Positions 8,267-8,434 of a DNA stretch of 8,434 bases are shown piece by piece. The translations under genes and the position numbers were made by a program. The DNA lies in assembly GCA_965366835.1 (NCBI GenBank), contig CBDUGF010000139.1:1-8434 (forward strand), read 5' to 3'. How positions within the stretch are numbered: position 1 is the stretch's first letter; each line of letters begins with the position of its first letter. Below the pieces are notes generated by a model. It ran no database searches. It had not been told where the DNA came from and saw only the letters and a program-made list of their open reading frames with translations. Source of the stretch: JAKGBX01 sp965366835. Its GTDB lineage: Bacteria; Pseudomonadota; Alphaproteobacteria; Rhodobacterales; Rhodobacteraceae.

Positions 8267-8434
8267 GGTATTGCGCCGCCTGACGGCGTCGCCCGGTGGC
8301 CTCGCTACGCTCGGCCAGGCGGGGCTGCACCGTGGTGCGCTGACGGCCGGCGCGGCGTGGTCTCAGAGGTTTTGATACGAGTATTTCGGCCAAGAAAAAG
8401 GGCTGTTTCGCGCTTCCTCTGACTGGAAATATCC
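8267..8434. other. Intergenic end region with GC-rich dyads and AT-rich inverted motifs
   Basis: I see no supportable gene here. A composite hairpin at 8290-8321 (CGCC with GGCG outside, GGCC with GGCC inside, separated by internal loops) could end the FMN-enzyme transcript but lacks a T-tract. A small dyad GCACC-GT-GGTGC follows at 8327-8338. The last 56 bases contain GAGTATTTC (8379-8387) and, inverted, GAAATATCC (8426-8434), which match at 7 of 9 positions. Confidence 0.5.

Noticed and set aside
8112..8393. Minus-strand open frame covering the window's right-end spacer
   Set aside because: It starts at TTG in a motif-like intergenic string, overlaps the 3' end of the FMN-enzyme gene, and gives Arg/Pro/Ser-rich noise.

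Overview
The window looks like chromosomal DNA from a high-GC alphaproteobacterium, most likely a member of the Rhodobacteraceae. The evidence is the codon use, the character of the ClpB and PyrF proteins, purine-rich Shine-Dalgarno sites, and short GC-rich hairpin repeats of a type I associate with that family. I reached this by recognising protein families and did not run any search.

Layout. The left end holds the N-terminal half of pyrF (orotidine-5'-phosphate decarboxylase, minus strand, cut by the window edge). Upstream of it on the same strand are a multi-pass membrane methyltransferase of the PEMT/ICMT type and a small conserved-looking hypothetical protein. Related hairpin repeats sit on both sides of the methyltransferase. 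Divergent from the hypothetical gene is a full-length clpB (plus strand). Its upstream region carries a strong RpoH (sigma-32) heat-shock promoter match, a possible 10-codon leader ORF that overlaps the clpB start as ATGA, and, closer to the hypothetical gene, a perfect DnaA box. A near-symmetric bidirectional terminator separates clpB from a convergent gene for a calcium-binding RTX protein.

The RTX protein (498 aa) is made of two complete RTX modules in tandem, with 20 and 17 nonapeptides in unbroken register. Each module has its own C-terminal cap, and a proline linker joins them. No catalytic domain or type I exporter gene is visible. After a 261-base AT-richer spacer with inverted repeats comes a secreted DUF302 protein (minus strand). 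Divergent from it is a 499-aa membrane-anchored, stand-alone FMN/3Fe-4S 'glutamate synthase domain 2' protein. The last 168 bases show no gene, only GC-rich dyads and a pair of inverted AT-rich motifs.

How the genes relate. This is mostly a patchwork of independent housekeeping and accessory units, not one pathway: pyrimidine synthesis, membrane methylation, heat-shock disaggregation, an exported calcium-binding protein, and a redox-type FMN enzyme beside a periplasmic DUF302 protein. I do not see a clear undescribed multi-gene system. The most unusual items are the double-module RTX protein, the DUF302/FMN-enzyme divergent pair, the clpB leader, and the DnaA box.
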